64,000 nucleotides of DNA from Myxococcus dinghuensis (GCF_024198235.1 NZ_JAKCFB010000009.1:62001-126000); one strand, 5' to 3'. Positions 52,048 to 63,436 are shown, numbered from the stretch's first letter. Program-made: numbers and translations. Notes: generated by a model from the sequence alone, not told the origin.

Positions 52048-53652
52048 TCAAGGGGGGCTGTGTCTCACCTCGGAGCCCAGGGTGCGCCGCCACAGGGGTC
52101 CCTCCTGGGTGAAGTGCTCCCGGACCCAGTGCTCGCTGGTGTCGGACAGTTGCCACTCGCCTCGCCATTGGAGGACCAGGGCGTCGCAGCGCTCCAGCAG
52201 GGGGCGGATGGTGCGCTGCGTCCCTTCGTGTTCGAAGGCGGCGGTGGCCGTCGCGAACCGCTCGGTGGCTCCGAGCGCGTCATGGAGCATGAGGCCGTAC
52301 GGGTCGACGAGCGCCGGCGTCCCGACGGGCACCCCGGGGAGCCGCCCTCCCGCGATGCCCCAGGCCGGCTCGAAGGCGCAGAGCGCGGCGGTCTCCGGCA
52401 CCGAGGCCCTCACCGCCCGTCCCATCTCGACGAGCCAGGGGGCCTCCGTCCGCCCCTGTCGGAGCGCGTCGGGCAGCGTGGCGAGCACGGCGAGGCCCAC
52501 CAGCGCGGTGGCGCCCCAGCCCACCCAGCGGGGGCGGGCGGACGCCCACGAGCGCACCACCGACGCCCCGAGCCCCGCGAGCAGCGCCGTCGTCGGCGCG
52601 AGGCTCGCGTTGTAGTGGACCCAGTAGCTGCGAGCGGAGAGGAACGTGGCGACGGTGAGCAGCCACGCCGCCCCGAAGAGCCGCTCCGCGAGGGCCTCGT
52701 CGCGCCGCCAGCGCACCAGGGCCACCACCAGCCCCAGGAGGCCCAGCGCCGCCACGCCCGCGTGGCCCTCCGCCAGCATCGACACCATCCGGCGTGAAGC
52801 GGACAGCTCTCCATCCGGCGGGCGCAGCAACTGGAAGCGCAGCAGTCCGTCGACCACCGGCCCGGGCGCCAGCGCGAGGAAGGGGCCCACGATGACGAGG
52901 CCCACGACGCCCGCGGTCCCCACCGTCCTCGCGACGCGCCGCCACGCGCCCACGACTCCACACGCGACCACGGCCGCGACCACCCACACCCCCGCGGTCA
53001 GCTTGAGGGCGCACGCGGTGGCGAGCAGCGCGCCGGCGGCGATGTCCCGACGCCGCGCCGCGATGCCCTCGGAGGGGCGCAGCCACACCCACGCGAACGA
53101 CAGGCAGACGAGGTTCAGCCAGGGCTCGAGGAAGATGCCGCGCTCGGCGTTCAGCGCCTCCGGATACAGGGCATACGCGAGCGCGGCCACGACGCCCGCG
53201 CGCGTGCCCCACCGCTCCTGGGCGATGCGACCGCTCAGCGCGGCGCTCAGCGCGCCCAGCACCGGCACGCACCAGCGCACCACGGCGAAGGCCGTGGCCA
53301 CGTCGACACCCCGCGCCAGCGCGGCCAGCGGCGCCCACAGGAGGGCGATGCCGGGCGGATGGGCGAAGAAGTAGTCGCGGTAGGGCAGCAGGCCATGCGA
53401 CAGCAGCGCGGCGGCGCTGAAGTACACGCCCTCGTCGTAGTCCACGGGCGGGCCGAGCGCCCCGTGGCGATGGAGGAAGCCCGCGACGCGAAGCCCCCAC
53501 GCCGCCACGGCGATGAGGAGCAGCGGCCACCAGGGCAGCCCCGAGGCGCGTGACAGAGGCTTCGAGCGGCCCGGGGTGCCCACCGGGCGGGCCCGTAGCA
53601 GAGCCCTCCCAGGGTGTCGAGGAGGCCAGCCCCGCCCGATTCCACCCCGCAC
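52048..53652 (-). CDS. GT-C family membrane glycosyltransferase (GT39/ArnT-like)
   Basis: A 534-residue protein with about ten hydrophobic segments. VDYDEGVYFSAAALLSHGLL has the Asp-Glu motif of the first outer loop typical of GT-C enzymes that use polyprenyl-phosphate sugars, followed by YRDYFFAHPPGIALLWAPL and an N-terminal multi-helix domain. The C-terminal domain (WLVEMGRAVRASVPETAALC to the end) is soluble and outside. It probably adds sugar to lipids, polysaccharides or proteins in the periplasm; acceptor unknown. Start is uncertain because the frame begins at a GTG without a clear ribosome binding site. Confidence 0.82.
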   Translation of the reverse strand: MRGGIGRGWPPRHPGRALLRARPVGTPGRSKPLSRASGLPWWPLLLIAVAAWGLRVAGFLHRHGALGPPVDYDEGVYFSAAALLSHGLLPYRDYFFAHPPGIALLWAPLAALARGVDVATAFAVVRWCVPVLGALSAALSGRIAQERWGTRAGVVAALAYALYPEALNAERGIFLEPWLNLVCLSFAWVWLRPSEGIAARRRDIAAGALLATACALKLTAGVWVVAAVVACGVVGAWRRVARTVGTAGVVGLVIVGPFLALAPGPVVDGLLRFQLLRPPDGELSASRRMVSMLAEGHAGVAALGLLGLVVALVRWRRDEALAERLFGAAWLLTVATFLSARSYWVHYNASLAPTTALLAGLGASVVRSWASARPRWVGWGATALVGLAVLATLPDALRQGRTEAPWLVEMGRAVRASVPETAALCAFEPAWGIAGGRLPGVPVGTPALVDPYGLMLHDALGATERFATATAAFEHEGTQRTIRPLLERCDALVLQWRGEWQLSDTSEHWVREHFTQEGPLWRRTLGSEVRHSPP

Positions 53653-53774
53653 CGTCCGCCGCGGGGCAGGTCAGGCCCGCAATCTCAATCTCCAAGAAAC
53701 CATGGACGGCGAACGTCGATAACCCATTTGTAGGTTTTTTGCTGCCGGCCCCCCACACCCCCTAGAGGCCAGTC

Positions 53775-54788
53775 ATGGGTTTCCGCATCCCGAGCTTCAA
53801 CGACGTGAAGAAAGCGGTGACGCACACCGCCAAGGACGTGAAGGACACGGTCGTCGACAAGGCGCAGGACGTGAAGAAGGCCGTCGTCGACACGACGAAG
53901 GACACCTTCGAGGTGGTGAAGCACAACCCCGTGACGGACGCCTTCAAGAAGGCCATCACGGACCCGAAGGACCTGGTGCGCGACACGTTCCAGACGGGCC
54001 TGCGGGTGGCCTACCACGGCGCGGAGAAGCTGCTGCCCAGTGGTGCGGCGGACCAGCTGCTGAAGGCGGCCGAGGGCGGCGTGGACGTGCTGGCGAAGAC
54101 GTCCGAGCTGCTCACCGGCAAGGACTCGAAGCTGACGCAGGGCCTGAAGACGCTGGGCAAGGTGGACCTCGAGGGCATCACCCGCACCAAGGACCCGGTG
54201 ACGGGCCAGCAGTTGAAGGGTGACTGGCCGAAGCTGTGGAGCACGTGGCTCCTGGAGGAGAAGCCCCAGGACCTGGGCACCTGGGACAAGACGGCCGACG
54301 GCACCGACCGCGTCACGGTGCGGGACAACGCGTACACGGAGGACCTGGCCGGCCGCCCGCACCAGCAGCAGGTGACGGAGGAGTTCTTCAAGATGTACCC
54401 GAACCCCAAGCCGGGCGACGTCTTCCCGCCGGCCAACGCCACCGCCGAGCAGCAGGACGCGGCGCTCTACCGCTTCACGGGGCCGGGCACGGACGAGGCG
54501 AACAAGAAGGACACGTACACCTCGCTGGAGTGGTTCATCGGCTCGTACCGCACGCAGGTGAAGTGCACCGGCATCGACGAGAAGACGGGCAAGCCGAACC
54601 TGGAGTACTCGGTGGAGAACAGCTCCCACTTCGAGTCCGGCACGCGCGTGCCCGCCACGTTCCAGGAGCAGGGCCTGCCGCCCGCGCTCATCGGTGACCG
54701 CAAGCGCGAGACGGGGCTGGGCGTCGGCGGGGATTGGCTCCAGCGCTACGTGTGGACCAACACCGGCGTGGACGACCCCAACAAGTAG
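53775..54788 (+). CDS. Protein with LEA-like amphipathic N-terminus, function unknown
   Basis: A 337-residue protein with no signal peptide. Residues 10-60 are an 11-residue-type amphipathic pattern (KKAVTHTAKDVKDTVVDKAQ, DVKKAVVDTTKDTFEVVKH) like LEA or apolipoprotein helices. The following part is polar, with DVLAKTSELLTGKDSKLTQG and a domain of about 150 residues (WPKLWSTWLLEEKPQDLGTW, TSLEWFIGSYRTQVKCTG) of unknown fold. It could bind membranes or act as a secreted effector through another route. It ends three bases from the convergent CAP gene. Confidence 0.68.
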   Translation: MGFRIPSFNDVKKAVTHTAKDVKDTVVDKAQDVKKAVVDTTKDTFEVVKHNPVTDAFKKAITDPKDLVRDTFQTGLRVAYHGAEKLLPSGAADQLLKAAEGGVDVLAKTSELLTGKDSKLTQGLKTLGKVDLEGITRTKDPVTGQQLKGDWPKLWSTWLLEEKPQDLGTWDKTADGTDRVTVRDNAYTEDLAGRPHQQQVTEEFFKMYPNPKPGDVFPPANATAEQQDAALYRFTGPGTDEANKKDTYTSLEWFIGSYRTQVKCTGIDEKTGKPNLEYSVENSSHFESGTRVPATFQEQGLPPALIGDRKRETGLGVGGDWLQRYVWTNTGVDDPNK

Positions 54789-54790
54789 AC

Positions 54791-55408
54791 TCAGAGCGCG
54801 CCGAAGTCCTGGGTCCAGTAGTGCCGGTAGGTGCTGTTGGGCGCGTGGAAGTAGCCGACGCCCAGGTGGACGAGCTGCGGGTTCATGATGTTGGTGCAGT
54901 GCCCGCTGCTCGCCATCCAGCCGGCCACCACCGCCGCCGGCGTGGAATATCCCGCGGCGACGTTCTCCGCCGCGCGCCGGTAGGCGTAGCCCGCGTCGGT
55001 GATGCGCTGCCACGGCGTGGAGCCGTTGGAGCCCGTGTGGCTCATGAAGTTGTTGGTGCCCATGTCCTTCGAGTGTCTGCGGGCCGCGCATTGCAGCTTC
55101 GTGTCGAGCACCAGCGCGGGGGCGGGGGCCTTCGTCACGCCCCCACACACGGCGCCCGCCACGCGGTGCTGGTTGACCAGCGTCAGCACCTCCGCCTCGA
55201 AGCCCGCCCAGGCCGGGTCCCACGTGGCCACGTCGTCGCACGCGGCCAGCGCGGACGTGCCCAGCCCCAGAGCGGCGCGCGCCTCCGTGCTCACGGAGGG
55301 GACGAGGGTACCTTCCTCCTCGGCGGGGGCCACGTCCTCCTGGGCCAGGGAGACACCACCGAACAACACCGCGCCGAGCAGCACCAGGGATACGGATGGG
55401 GAGCGCAT
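54791..55408 (-). CDS. Secreted CAP (SCP/PR-1) domain protein
   Basis: A 205-residue protein from ATG 55408 with AAAGGAC upstream. The signal peptide is VSLVLLGAVLFGGVSLA. After an acidic linker the CAP domain has LVNQHRVAGAVCGGV, CAARRHSKDMGTNNFMSHTG, WQRITDAGYAYRRAAENVAA and ASSGHCTNIMNPQLVHLGVG, all YkwD/CAP blocks with the conserved His residues and cysteines. Bacterial members act outside the cell; their activity is mostly unknown. Confidence 0.9.
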   Translation of the reverse strand: MRSPSVSLVLLGAVLFGGVSLAQEDVAPAEEEGTLVPSVSTEARAALGLGTSALAACDDVATWDPAWAGFEAEVLTLVNQHRVAGAVCGGVTKAPAPALVLDTKLQCAARRHSKDMGTNNFMSHTGSNGSTPWQRITDAGYAYRRAAENVAAGYSTPAAVVAGWMASSGHCTNIMNPQLVHLGVGYFHAPNSTYRHYWTQDFGAL

Positions 55409-55751
55409 GTCAGGTCCTTTCACGGACAGGATGGGATGTCCGCCTCGCACGAGACGGCCCCTTCATGCTGTTGACGCGCCTGCCATTGTCGAGAAGAGGC
55501 CATCCGCCCGGCCGGCCGCGCGCCCTCCAGCCCGCCCACTCCGATGCGAATGTTACCGCGAGGGCGTGAGGTGCCCCCGTGGGTCGTCATTCCCCCAAGG
55601 CCGTGTCGACGGGGTCCGCGGCGCCGTCCGGAGTCGTTGCTCCGTGGTCCCCATGGCCGGGGCATCTGTATATCACTTGCATGTGCAATCGGGCTCTGTC
55701 GGACTGACGTGGGGAGCATTGGGGCTCCCCGTGTGTCTGGAGACATCCCGA
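55409..55751. promoter_or_regulatory. Divergent region with palindrome TTGCATGTGCAA
   Basis: TTGCA-TG-TGCAA at 55677-55688 lies about 65 bases before the lipoprotein start, next to an AT-rich TGTATATCAC that could be a -10 region. The rest shows no gene. Confidence 0.4.
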
Positions 55752-56087
55752 ATGCGCAACATGATTCGCACCCTGGTCCTGATGAGCCTCTCGGTGGGCG
55801 TCCTCTCCGCCTGTGGCCCGAGCGCGGAGCCGGAGGCCACGCCGCCGGCCGCCGAGTCCACCCAGGTGGAGCAGGGGATTGGCGTCACGCCCAACTGTCC
55901 CATCGATGGTTACCTGGACGAGATGGTGGAGTGGGGCTCCACGTGCGCGGCGTGTCGCGAGGTCGGCGGCGACGGCTCGTGGGTGAACGGCTCCTACGGC
56001 CGCGCGGGGACGCTCTACAAGCGCTGCTGCACGGGGTCGAGCTGCGATAGCTGGCACCTCATCCGTCCCGTGTGCACGTCCTGCTGA
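55752..56087 (+). CDS. Small Cys-rich lipoprotein
   Basis: A 111-residue protein from ATG 55752. MRNMIRTLVLMSLSVGVLSAC is followed here as basic, hydrophobic and lipobox LSAC (Cys21). The mature part begins with an acidic Pro/Ala linker and ends with eight cysteines in NCPIDG, TCAACREVG, RCCTGSSCDSW and PVCTSC. It is probably a disulfide-linked surface protein. No family recognised. Confidence 0.7.
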   Translation: MRNMIRTLVLMSLSVGVLSACGPSAEPEATPPAAESTQVEQGIGVTPNCPIDGYLDEMVEWGSTCAACREVGGDGSWVNGSYGRAGTLYKRCCTGSSCDSWHLIRPVCTSC

Positions 56088-56119
56088 GCGGGGAGCCCCG
56101 AAGTCCCCCGACGTGAGGA

Positions 56120-56151
56120 GGACGACCCGGACGGTGGCATCCGGGCCGTCC
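56120..56151. terminator. Hairpin between lipoprotein and chitinase genes
   Basis: GGACGACCCGGA and TCCGGGCCGTCC form a 12-bp stem with one mismatch and an eight-base loop between convergent stops. Confidence 0.6.
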
Positions 56152-56177
56152 CTTCCTCGAGGGACGTCGACGCGCGC

Positions 56178-58205
<2,028 letters not shown>

Positions 58206-58341
58206 GTGTGCTCTCCTCGCTGAGCAGGATGGGAGCCCTGGCGACACCAGGGGCTCACAGGCCTAGAGAGGGAGCGTCCGGGAATTCCGGGTCAATGCCT
58301 CACACGGGGTCCCGCGGAAGGTGGAATCCGTGGCATGGACA

Positions 58342-59508
58342 TCAATGCCACTGTTCATTTCCACCGACCCAGGTGGCCAGGACGGTGAGGTCCTCGGCCA
58401 GGAGGGCGAGGTCCGCGCGCAGGCCCGGCGCGAGCCTGCCCCGCGAGTCCTCCAGGCCGAGCGCGTGAGCGGGGTAGAGGGAGGCCATGCGCAGCGCCTC
58501 GTCGAGCGACACGTCGAGCAGCCGGACGGCGTTGCCCACCGCGGTGGCCTGGTCGATGTCCGCGCCCGCGAGGGTGCCGTTCTCGGTCATCAGCCGTCCG
58601 TCGTGCCGGAGGATGTGCTTGCCGTAGAGGGTGAAGGAGGTGGCCTGGGTGCCCACCGGGGGCATGGCGTCGCTGACGAGCAACACCTTGCCCCGGGGCT
58701 TGGTCTTGAGGAGCAGCCGGAGGTTGGCGGGGTGGACGTGGTGGCCGTCCACGATGATGCCGCACCACGCCTCGTCCGCCTCGAAGCCCGCGAGCACGGG
58801 GCCGGGCTGGCGGCCGGTGATGGGGGGCATGGCGTTGAACAGGTGCGTGAAGCCGCGCACGCCCGCCTTCACGGCCTGGAGCGTGCGCTCGTGGCTCGCG
58901 GCCGTGTGGCCCACGGACAACACCACGCCACCCGCCGCGAGCCGCTGGAGGACGTCGTCCGCGACGTGCTCCGGCGCCAGCGTCACGAGCAGCCGTCCAC
59001 CCAGCCGGTCCAACTGCTCCGCGAGCGCGACGAGCGACTCGACGGCGCCGTCGTCGGGGGCGCGGATGAAGCGCGCGTCGTGGACGCCCGCGCGCTCGGG
59101 GCTGATGAAGGGGCCCTCCAGGTGCAGGCCGAGCACGCCCGCCTCGGGACGCGCGGTGGCCTCCAGCGCCGCCGCCTGGGCCTGGAGGGCGCGCCGCGGG
59201 TCGTCGGTGATGAACGTGGGCAGCAGGGCCGTGGTGCCGAAGCGGCGCAGGGTGGAGGCGATGGCGAGCGCCGCGTCCGGGGTGGGCGTCTCGTTGAAGA
59301 GCACGCCGCCCGCGCCGTTGACCTGGAGGTCGATGAAGCCCGGCGCCAGCAGCGTGTTCTCCGGTAGCCGGCGCGTCTCCACGCCCGCGGGCAACACGCT
59401 CTCCGGCACGACGTCGGCGATGCGTCCGTCCTCGAGCACCAGCGCATGTCCGTCGAGCTGCTGCTCCCCGGTGAACAGCCTGGCTCCCAGCAGCGCCTGT
59501 GTCGTCAC
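58342..59508 (-). CDS. nagA: N-acetylglucosamine-6-phosphate deacetylase
   Basis: A 388-residue cytoplasmic amidohydrolase. FIDLQVNGAGGVLFNE, LGLHLEGPFISPERAGVH, LSVGHTAAS, GFTHLFNAMPPITGRQPGP, IIVDGHHVHPANLRLLLK and KVLLVSDAMPP are the family blocks with metal and substrate ligands. It turns GlcNAc-6-phosphate into glucosamine-6-phosphate and acetate. It lies directly upstream of the chitinase on the same strand, with 136 bases between, so chitin breakdown and amino sugar use are linked. Confidence 0.96.
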   Translation of the reverse strand: MTTQALLGARLFTGEQQLDGHALVLEDGRIADVVPESVLPAGVETRRLPENTLLAPGFIDLQVNGAGGVLFNETPTPDAALAIASTLRRFGTTALLPTFITDDPRRALQAQAAALEATARPEAGVLGLHLEGPFISPERAGVHDARFIRAPDDGAVESLVALAEQLDRLGGRLLVTLAPEHVADDVLQRLAAGGVVLSVGHTAASHERTLQAVKAGVRGFTHLFNAMPPITGRQPGPVLAGFEADEAWCGIIVDGHHVHPANLRLLLKTKPRGKVLLVSDAMPPVGTQATSFTLYGKHILRHDGRLMTENGTLAGADIDQATAVGNAVRLLDVSLDEALRMASLYPAHALGLEDSRGRLAPGLRADLALLAEDLTVLATWVGGNEQWH

Positions 59509-60074
59509 GCCGTCTCCTCCGCTTCCGCGTGGGTGGGCCGCGCGGCGGGGCCTGGACCTCCTGGCTCCGCCGGCCGATGTCTCCGGTGTAGCAGCTCCCG
59601 GCCCGACCCGACGAGCCCGCCCGGCCGCAATGTGGAGGTCCTTACGAATGCGCCCGCGCGCGGGGCGGGACAGGCGGGGCGGGAGCGGCTTGACGCGGGT
59701 GAGGGTCTACCTGCCGCTCATGGTGATGACCGCGTCGGGGCTGCCCGTCTTCTCGCGCGCGGAGGCCGGCGGATGGGCCGAGCCCTCGGCGCTCGGCTGG
59801 GGGCTGATGTCCGCCTTCTGGGCGCTCGTGTGGTGGGGGCGGCGACGCTGGTCGTCCTCCTGTGGCCGGGGCAGCGCCAGCGCGCCTCCTGAGCGCGCAC
59901 GGCCTCGTCCGGGAGGGAGGGGCGGGCGGGACCGCGCGAAGGGCGCCATGCGCAGCGGGCCCTTCCTCCTTGCGTCCCTGGATGTTGCGGTGGTGGCGGC
60001 ATCGTCCCAGCTTGGCGGTGACGGGGGCCGGGTCGCGCGGATGCTCGACCGTCCACGCACTGGGGAGGTGCCAC
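59509..60074. other. Divergent intergenic region without a supported gene
   Basis: About 565 bases between nagA and the DUF1254 gene. One plus-strand frame near 59700-59850 encodes a Trp-rich hydrophobic stretch (WGLMSAFWALVWWGRRRW), but no start with a ribosome binding site is present. No promoter could be fixed. Confidence 0.45.
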
Positions 60075-61403
60075 ATGTTGGAGCAAGCCGCGTCGGGGCT
60101 GACGGCGCAGGAGGCGCGAGTCATCGCGCGCGAGGCCTATGTCTTCGGGCTGCCGCTCGTGGAGAACTACCGGCTGTTCGCCCTGGACCACCTGCCGGAC
60201 TCACCCCACTTCCGTCCCTCCAACACCTGGCGCCACGTCTCGCGGCTCGTCACGCCCGAGGACCGCGACGTCGTCACGCCGAACAGCGACACGCTCTATT
60301 CGGAGGCCTGTCTCGACCTGCGCGGCGCGCCGGTCATCATCGAGACGCCGGAGCTCGACGGGCGCTACTTCTGCATCCAGTTGGTCGACATCACGACCAA
60401 CAACCTCCCGTACATCGGCACTCGGGCCACGGGCACGTCTCCCGGGCGCTTCGTCGTCGTGGGGCCGGATTGGAAGGGCACCATGCCGGGCAACCTCCAT
60501 GGGGTCCCCGTCATCCACTCCGCGTCGCGCTTCGTGCTGGCCCTGCTGCGCATCGGCGTCGACGGCCCCCAGGACGTGCCCGTCGTCGCGGCGCTCCAGC
60601 AGCGCTTCCGCCTCCTGTCCTTCAGCGACTTCTCCGAAGGAGGCGCGCAGCGACTGCCCGATATCGCGTGGCCGCCCTACTTCGACCCGAAGAAGGACGA
60701 GACGCTCCGGGCCTTCGAGTACGTCAACTTCATGATGCAGTGGCACCGCTTCCTGGACTCCGCCCAGCCCGTGCTGGAGCGCTTCGCGCGCATCGGCGTG
60801 CGGGCCGGCGAGCGGTTCGACGCGAAGGCCCTGCCCTCCGACGTCCGCGCCGCGATGCTCGAGGGCGTGAAGGTCGCCCGGGACGACATCCGCCGCACGC
60901 CGACGCTGTACCAGGGCTGGGAGCTGCCGGACCCGAAGGTGGGCGCGTACGGCGATGACTACCTGCTGCGCGCGCACGTCGCCTGGAACTACCTGTACGC
61001 GAACTCCCCCGAGGAGGCCATCTACCCCATCACCCACCGCGACGCGGCGGACCAGCCCCTGGACGGGAGCACGGGGCGCTACGTGCTGCGCTTCCCCCGT
61101 GAGGCACTGCCGCCCGCGCGGTTCTTCTGGTCGGTGACCGCGTACGACACCCGGACCCGGATGCTGGTGGAGAACCCCCTCCAGCGCTATTCGCTGGGGG
61201 ACCGCTCGCGCGAGCTGAAGAAGTCGGAGGATGGCTCGCTGTCGCTGTTCCTCCAGCAGGAGGCGCCGGAGGCGCGGCGCATGGAGAACTGGCTGCCCGT
61301 CCCGGATGGGCGCTTCTATGTCGTCCTGCGCATCTATGGGCCGAAGGAGGAGGCCCTGCGCGGTCGGTACATCCCGCCCGCCATCGAGGCGCTCAGCGAC
61401 TGA
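60075..61403 (+). CDS. DUF1254/DUF1214 domain protein
   Basis: A 442-residue protein from ATG 60075 with GGGGAGG upstream. The N-terminal half is DUF1254 (REAYVFGLPLVENYRLF, DVVTPNSDTLYSEACLDLRG, FCIQLVDITTNNLPYIG), the C-terminal half DUF1214 (LPPARFFWSVTAYDTRTRML, VENPLQRYSLGDRS, RFYVVLRIYGP). Both domains together are common in bacteria, but their reaction is not known. No signal peptide is visible here, unlike many exported members. Confidence 0.9.
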   Translation: MLEQAASGLTAQEARVIAREAYVFGLPLVENYRLFALDHLPDSPHFRPSNTWRHVSRLVTPEDRDVVTPNSDTLYSEACLDLRGAPVIIETPELDGRYFCIQLVDITTNNLPYIGTRATGTSPGRFVVVGPDWKGTMPGNLHGVPVIHSASRFVLALLRIGVDGPQDVPVVAALQQRFRLLSFSDFSEGGAQRLPDIAWPPYFDPKKDETLRAFEYVNFMMQWHRFLDSAQPVLERFARIGVRAGERFDAKALPSDVRAAMLEGVKVARDDIRRTPTLYQGWELPDPKVGAYGDDYLLRAHVAWNYLYANSPEEAIYPITHRDAADQPLDGSTGRYVLRFPREALPPARFFWSVTAYDTRTRMLVENPLQRYSLGDRSRELKKSEDGSLSLFLQQEAPEARRMENWLPVPDGRFYVVLRIYGPKEEALRGRYIPPAIEALSD

Positions 61404-61430
61404 GCGTCCCGCTCCTGTCCAGGCGGGAAA

Positions 61431-61461
61431 CCTGCCCACGGAGACAGCGACCGTGGGCAGG
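61431..61461. terminator. Hairpin terminator after DUF1254 gene
   Basis: CCTGCCCACGG, nine-base loop, CCGTGGGCAGG: a perfect 11-bp stem 27 bases past the stop. Confidence 0.7.
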
Positions 61462-61545
61462 AGAGGGCGGCGGAGGGAAGGCTTTGTGGGGTGTGGGTGA
61501 CGATGCGTCCACGCCCGCCGCGCTCACGTCAGACGTGTCCGAGCC

Positions 61546-61845
61546 TCAGTGTACGAACGACTCCGCCTCGACCTCGCGGACCTCGTAGGTCGGCTTGCAG
61601 TAGTTGAGGCTGAGGGCCTCGGTGGTGCCCGCCGCGATGCTCGGGCCGGTCCAGTAGCAGCGCTGGGACGCGTTGCAGGCCTCGCGCGTGGTGTGGACCG
61701 CGCAGGCGCAGGCCCAGGCGTCGCCGGTGCAGATGGCCTCCTCGCGGACCTCCGGCGACTCCGGAGACAGGGTGGTGGACTCCGCGCCTCCGCCACAGGC
61801 GGAGAGGGTGAACATCAAGGCGGCAAGGGTGAGACTTCGATGCAT
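61546..61845 (-). CDS. Small Cys-rich lipoprotein, paralogue A
   Basis: A 99-residue protein from ATG 61845 with GGAGG upstream. MHRSLTLAALMFTLSAC is a lipoprotein signal. The mature part has cysteines in EEAICTGDAWACACAVH, REACNAS, RCYWTG and NYCKPTYE. The same skeleton (EAIC, AWxCxC, AC, CYW, CxPTYE) occurs in the next gene upstream on this strand, so the two are duplicates. Function unknown. Confidence 0.75.
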   Translation of the reverse strand: MHRSLTLAALMFTLSACGGGAESTTLSPESPEVREEAICTGDAWACACAVHTTREACNASQRCYWTGPSIAAGTTEALSLNYCKPTYEVREVEAESFVH

Positions 61846-61923
61846 GGTGAGACCTCCATGACGACAAGAGGAGTCATCGGAATGATGACTCCCACGGCAC
61901 ATCGACAGACATTCTCGCGGGGA

Positions 61924-62184
61924 CTACTCGTACGTCGGCAGGCAGCGGCCCGTGCTGAGGGTCAGCGACTGCCAATAGCAGTGCCAGCCATTGGTGGACG
62001 TCGCCTGGCGGCACGCGTCCTCCGTCTTCTGCGACGCGCAGAAGCACTCCCAGGCATTGGCGCTCCCACAAATGGCTTCCTGCTCCACCTGCGACAGCGC
62101 TCCGGGGGCACCAGGGGTGATGTCTTCGCTTCCACCACACGCGGTCAGTCCGAGCAGTGAGGCCAGCACGAGGATGCGACGCAT
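61924..62184 (-). CDS. Small Cys-rich lipoprotein, paralogue B
   Basis: An 86-residue protein with AGGAG upstream. MRRILVLASLLGLTAC is the lipoprotein signal. The mature part has EQEAICGSANAWECFCASQ, EDACRQ, HCYWQS and GRCLPTYE, matching paralogue A. Spacing between the two genes is 78 bases, so they may share a transcript. Confidence 0.75.
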   Translation of the reverse strand: MRRILVLASLLGLTACGGSEDITPGAPGALSQVEQEAICGSANAWECFCASQKTEDACRQATSTNGWHCYWQSLTLSTGRCLPTYE

Positions 62185-62309
62185 GATGTCAACTCCTGTT
62201 CAGCGAGGAGATGCCTCACGTCGTGTGAGGCGGCGCACCTTGCAACGAGAGGCGACGCGCTGTCGAGGATGCCCTGAGTCATCCCCCCTCAAGCGGATGA
62301 CGCTCTCCG

Positions 62310-62561
62310 TCACATGTCAGGGATTGAGCGCGTGGGTGTAACAATCAGGGATGAGGTGTCATCCGGGCGCTCGACCCACAGGAAGTGCGCGGCCCCCTCC
62401 ACCCGACAGTGGAGGAGGTGGGGGCCCTGGAAGGCGGGCTGCGACCAGGGCGTCTGCTGGACGATGCGGTCGTCGGCGCCGCTGAGGGTGTCGATCCCCG
62501 CGCGGGGGTTCTGGACAGCCTGCCAGCAAACCTGCCTGCTCAGGCTGTCCAGCGCGGGCAC
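62310..62561 (-). pseudogene. Possible alpha/beta-hydrolase C-terminal remnant
   Basis: An open frame ending at 62310 reads TLSGADDRIVQQTPW, FQGPHLLHCRVEGAAHFLW and VERPDD, resembling the end of alpha/beta hydrolases (an Asp in GADDRIV and a His in GAAHFLWVERPD). There is no nucleophile or oxyanion region and no clear start. Evidence is weak but the pattern is specific. Confidence 0.45.
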
Positions 62562-62588
62562 CTGCCATCCTCGGCCCGAACCGCCCGG

Positions 62589-63311
62589 TCAGGCAAAGAG
62601 CGGTCTACCCTCCTCCATGGCTTCGCGGATGGCACGCGCGTCGATGCCTTCTTCACCCTTGATGAGCGAGGGATGGAGGATGCCCCTGACCGAACTCGCT
62701 TCCTTCGGTGAGAAGCCGAAATAGCTCGGCTTCTTCACTTCCGTACCCTCTTCCTGGGCCCGCTTCTCCGCCTCCTCCGCGTACTTCGAGAACGCGTGGT
62801 AACTGCTCTTCTCGACGCGGAGCAGCCGCGCCTGGGGCTTCTGGCCAATCTCGAAGAGGCCATCCCCCGAAGCCTCGAGCCAGCTCCCGGCGACCAGCGC
62901 CTCCTTGACGGCGAAGTGCGCGGGCTTGCTGAGATGGGTGAAGGGCATCCCCTCGACATTCATCGACTTGCCGACATCGAGCATCGCGTCCATGTCGACG
63001 AAGGCCTGCTGACAGAAGATCGATCCTGTCACGAGGAGCGCACCATAGAAGTCGCCCTGGATGAAGAAGAGCGGACCGTTGACGGTGAGGTCACCGTCGA
63101 TGACATGCAGCGTGACGTCCCCTTCGTCGGCCGCACCGAAGTTCACGGGTCCGTCGATGACCACGTCGCCCTGGCGGACGAGGTAGTGCGGAGGGTCCTC
63201 GGGGAAGACCTCTCCGAGGCCGTCCTCGCTGATGCCGTTGAGCTCGTACTTCGCGCTCGCGTCCTCGAAGGGAATCTCACTCCATTCCAGTTCCTGGTTC
63301 TCGGTGAACAT
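62589..63311 (-). CDS. Beta-helix (polymer-forming-like) protein of unknown function
   Basis: From ATG 63311, 240 residues; the frame runs further upstream to 63398. No signal peptide. Residues about 45-130 form short beta rungs (QGDVVIDGPVNFG, LHVIDGDLTVNGPLFFIQGD, GALLVTGSIFCQQAFVD), like bactofilin or other polymer-forming solenoids. The C-terminal 100 residues are helical and charged (AFSKYAEEAEKRAQEEG). It is divergent from the DKNYY gene. A role in a toxin-immunity type locus is possible but not shown. Confidence 0.65.
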   Translation of the reverse strand: MFTENQELEWSEIPFEDASAKYELNGISEDGLGEVFPEDPPHYLVRQGDVVIDGPVNFGAADEGDVTLHVIDGDLTVNGPLFFIQGDFYGALLVTGSIFCQQAFVDMDAMLDVGKSMNVEGMPFTHLSKPAHFAVKEALVAGSWLEASGDGLFEIGQKPQARLLRVEKSSYHAFSKYAEEAEKRAQEEGTEVKKPSYFGFSPKEASSVRGILHPSLIKGEEGIDARAIREAMEEGRPLFA

Positions 63312-63436
63312 CGTTTCCTCGTTCAAGACGCGGTCGCGCCGGTATCGAAACTCGCCCGGAAACGTGTCAGTCGGTGTCCGACGCTGTTGAGGAATCAACG
63401 GCGAATGTGCCGTGAGCGGTATGTTCCGTCGAACCC

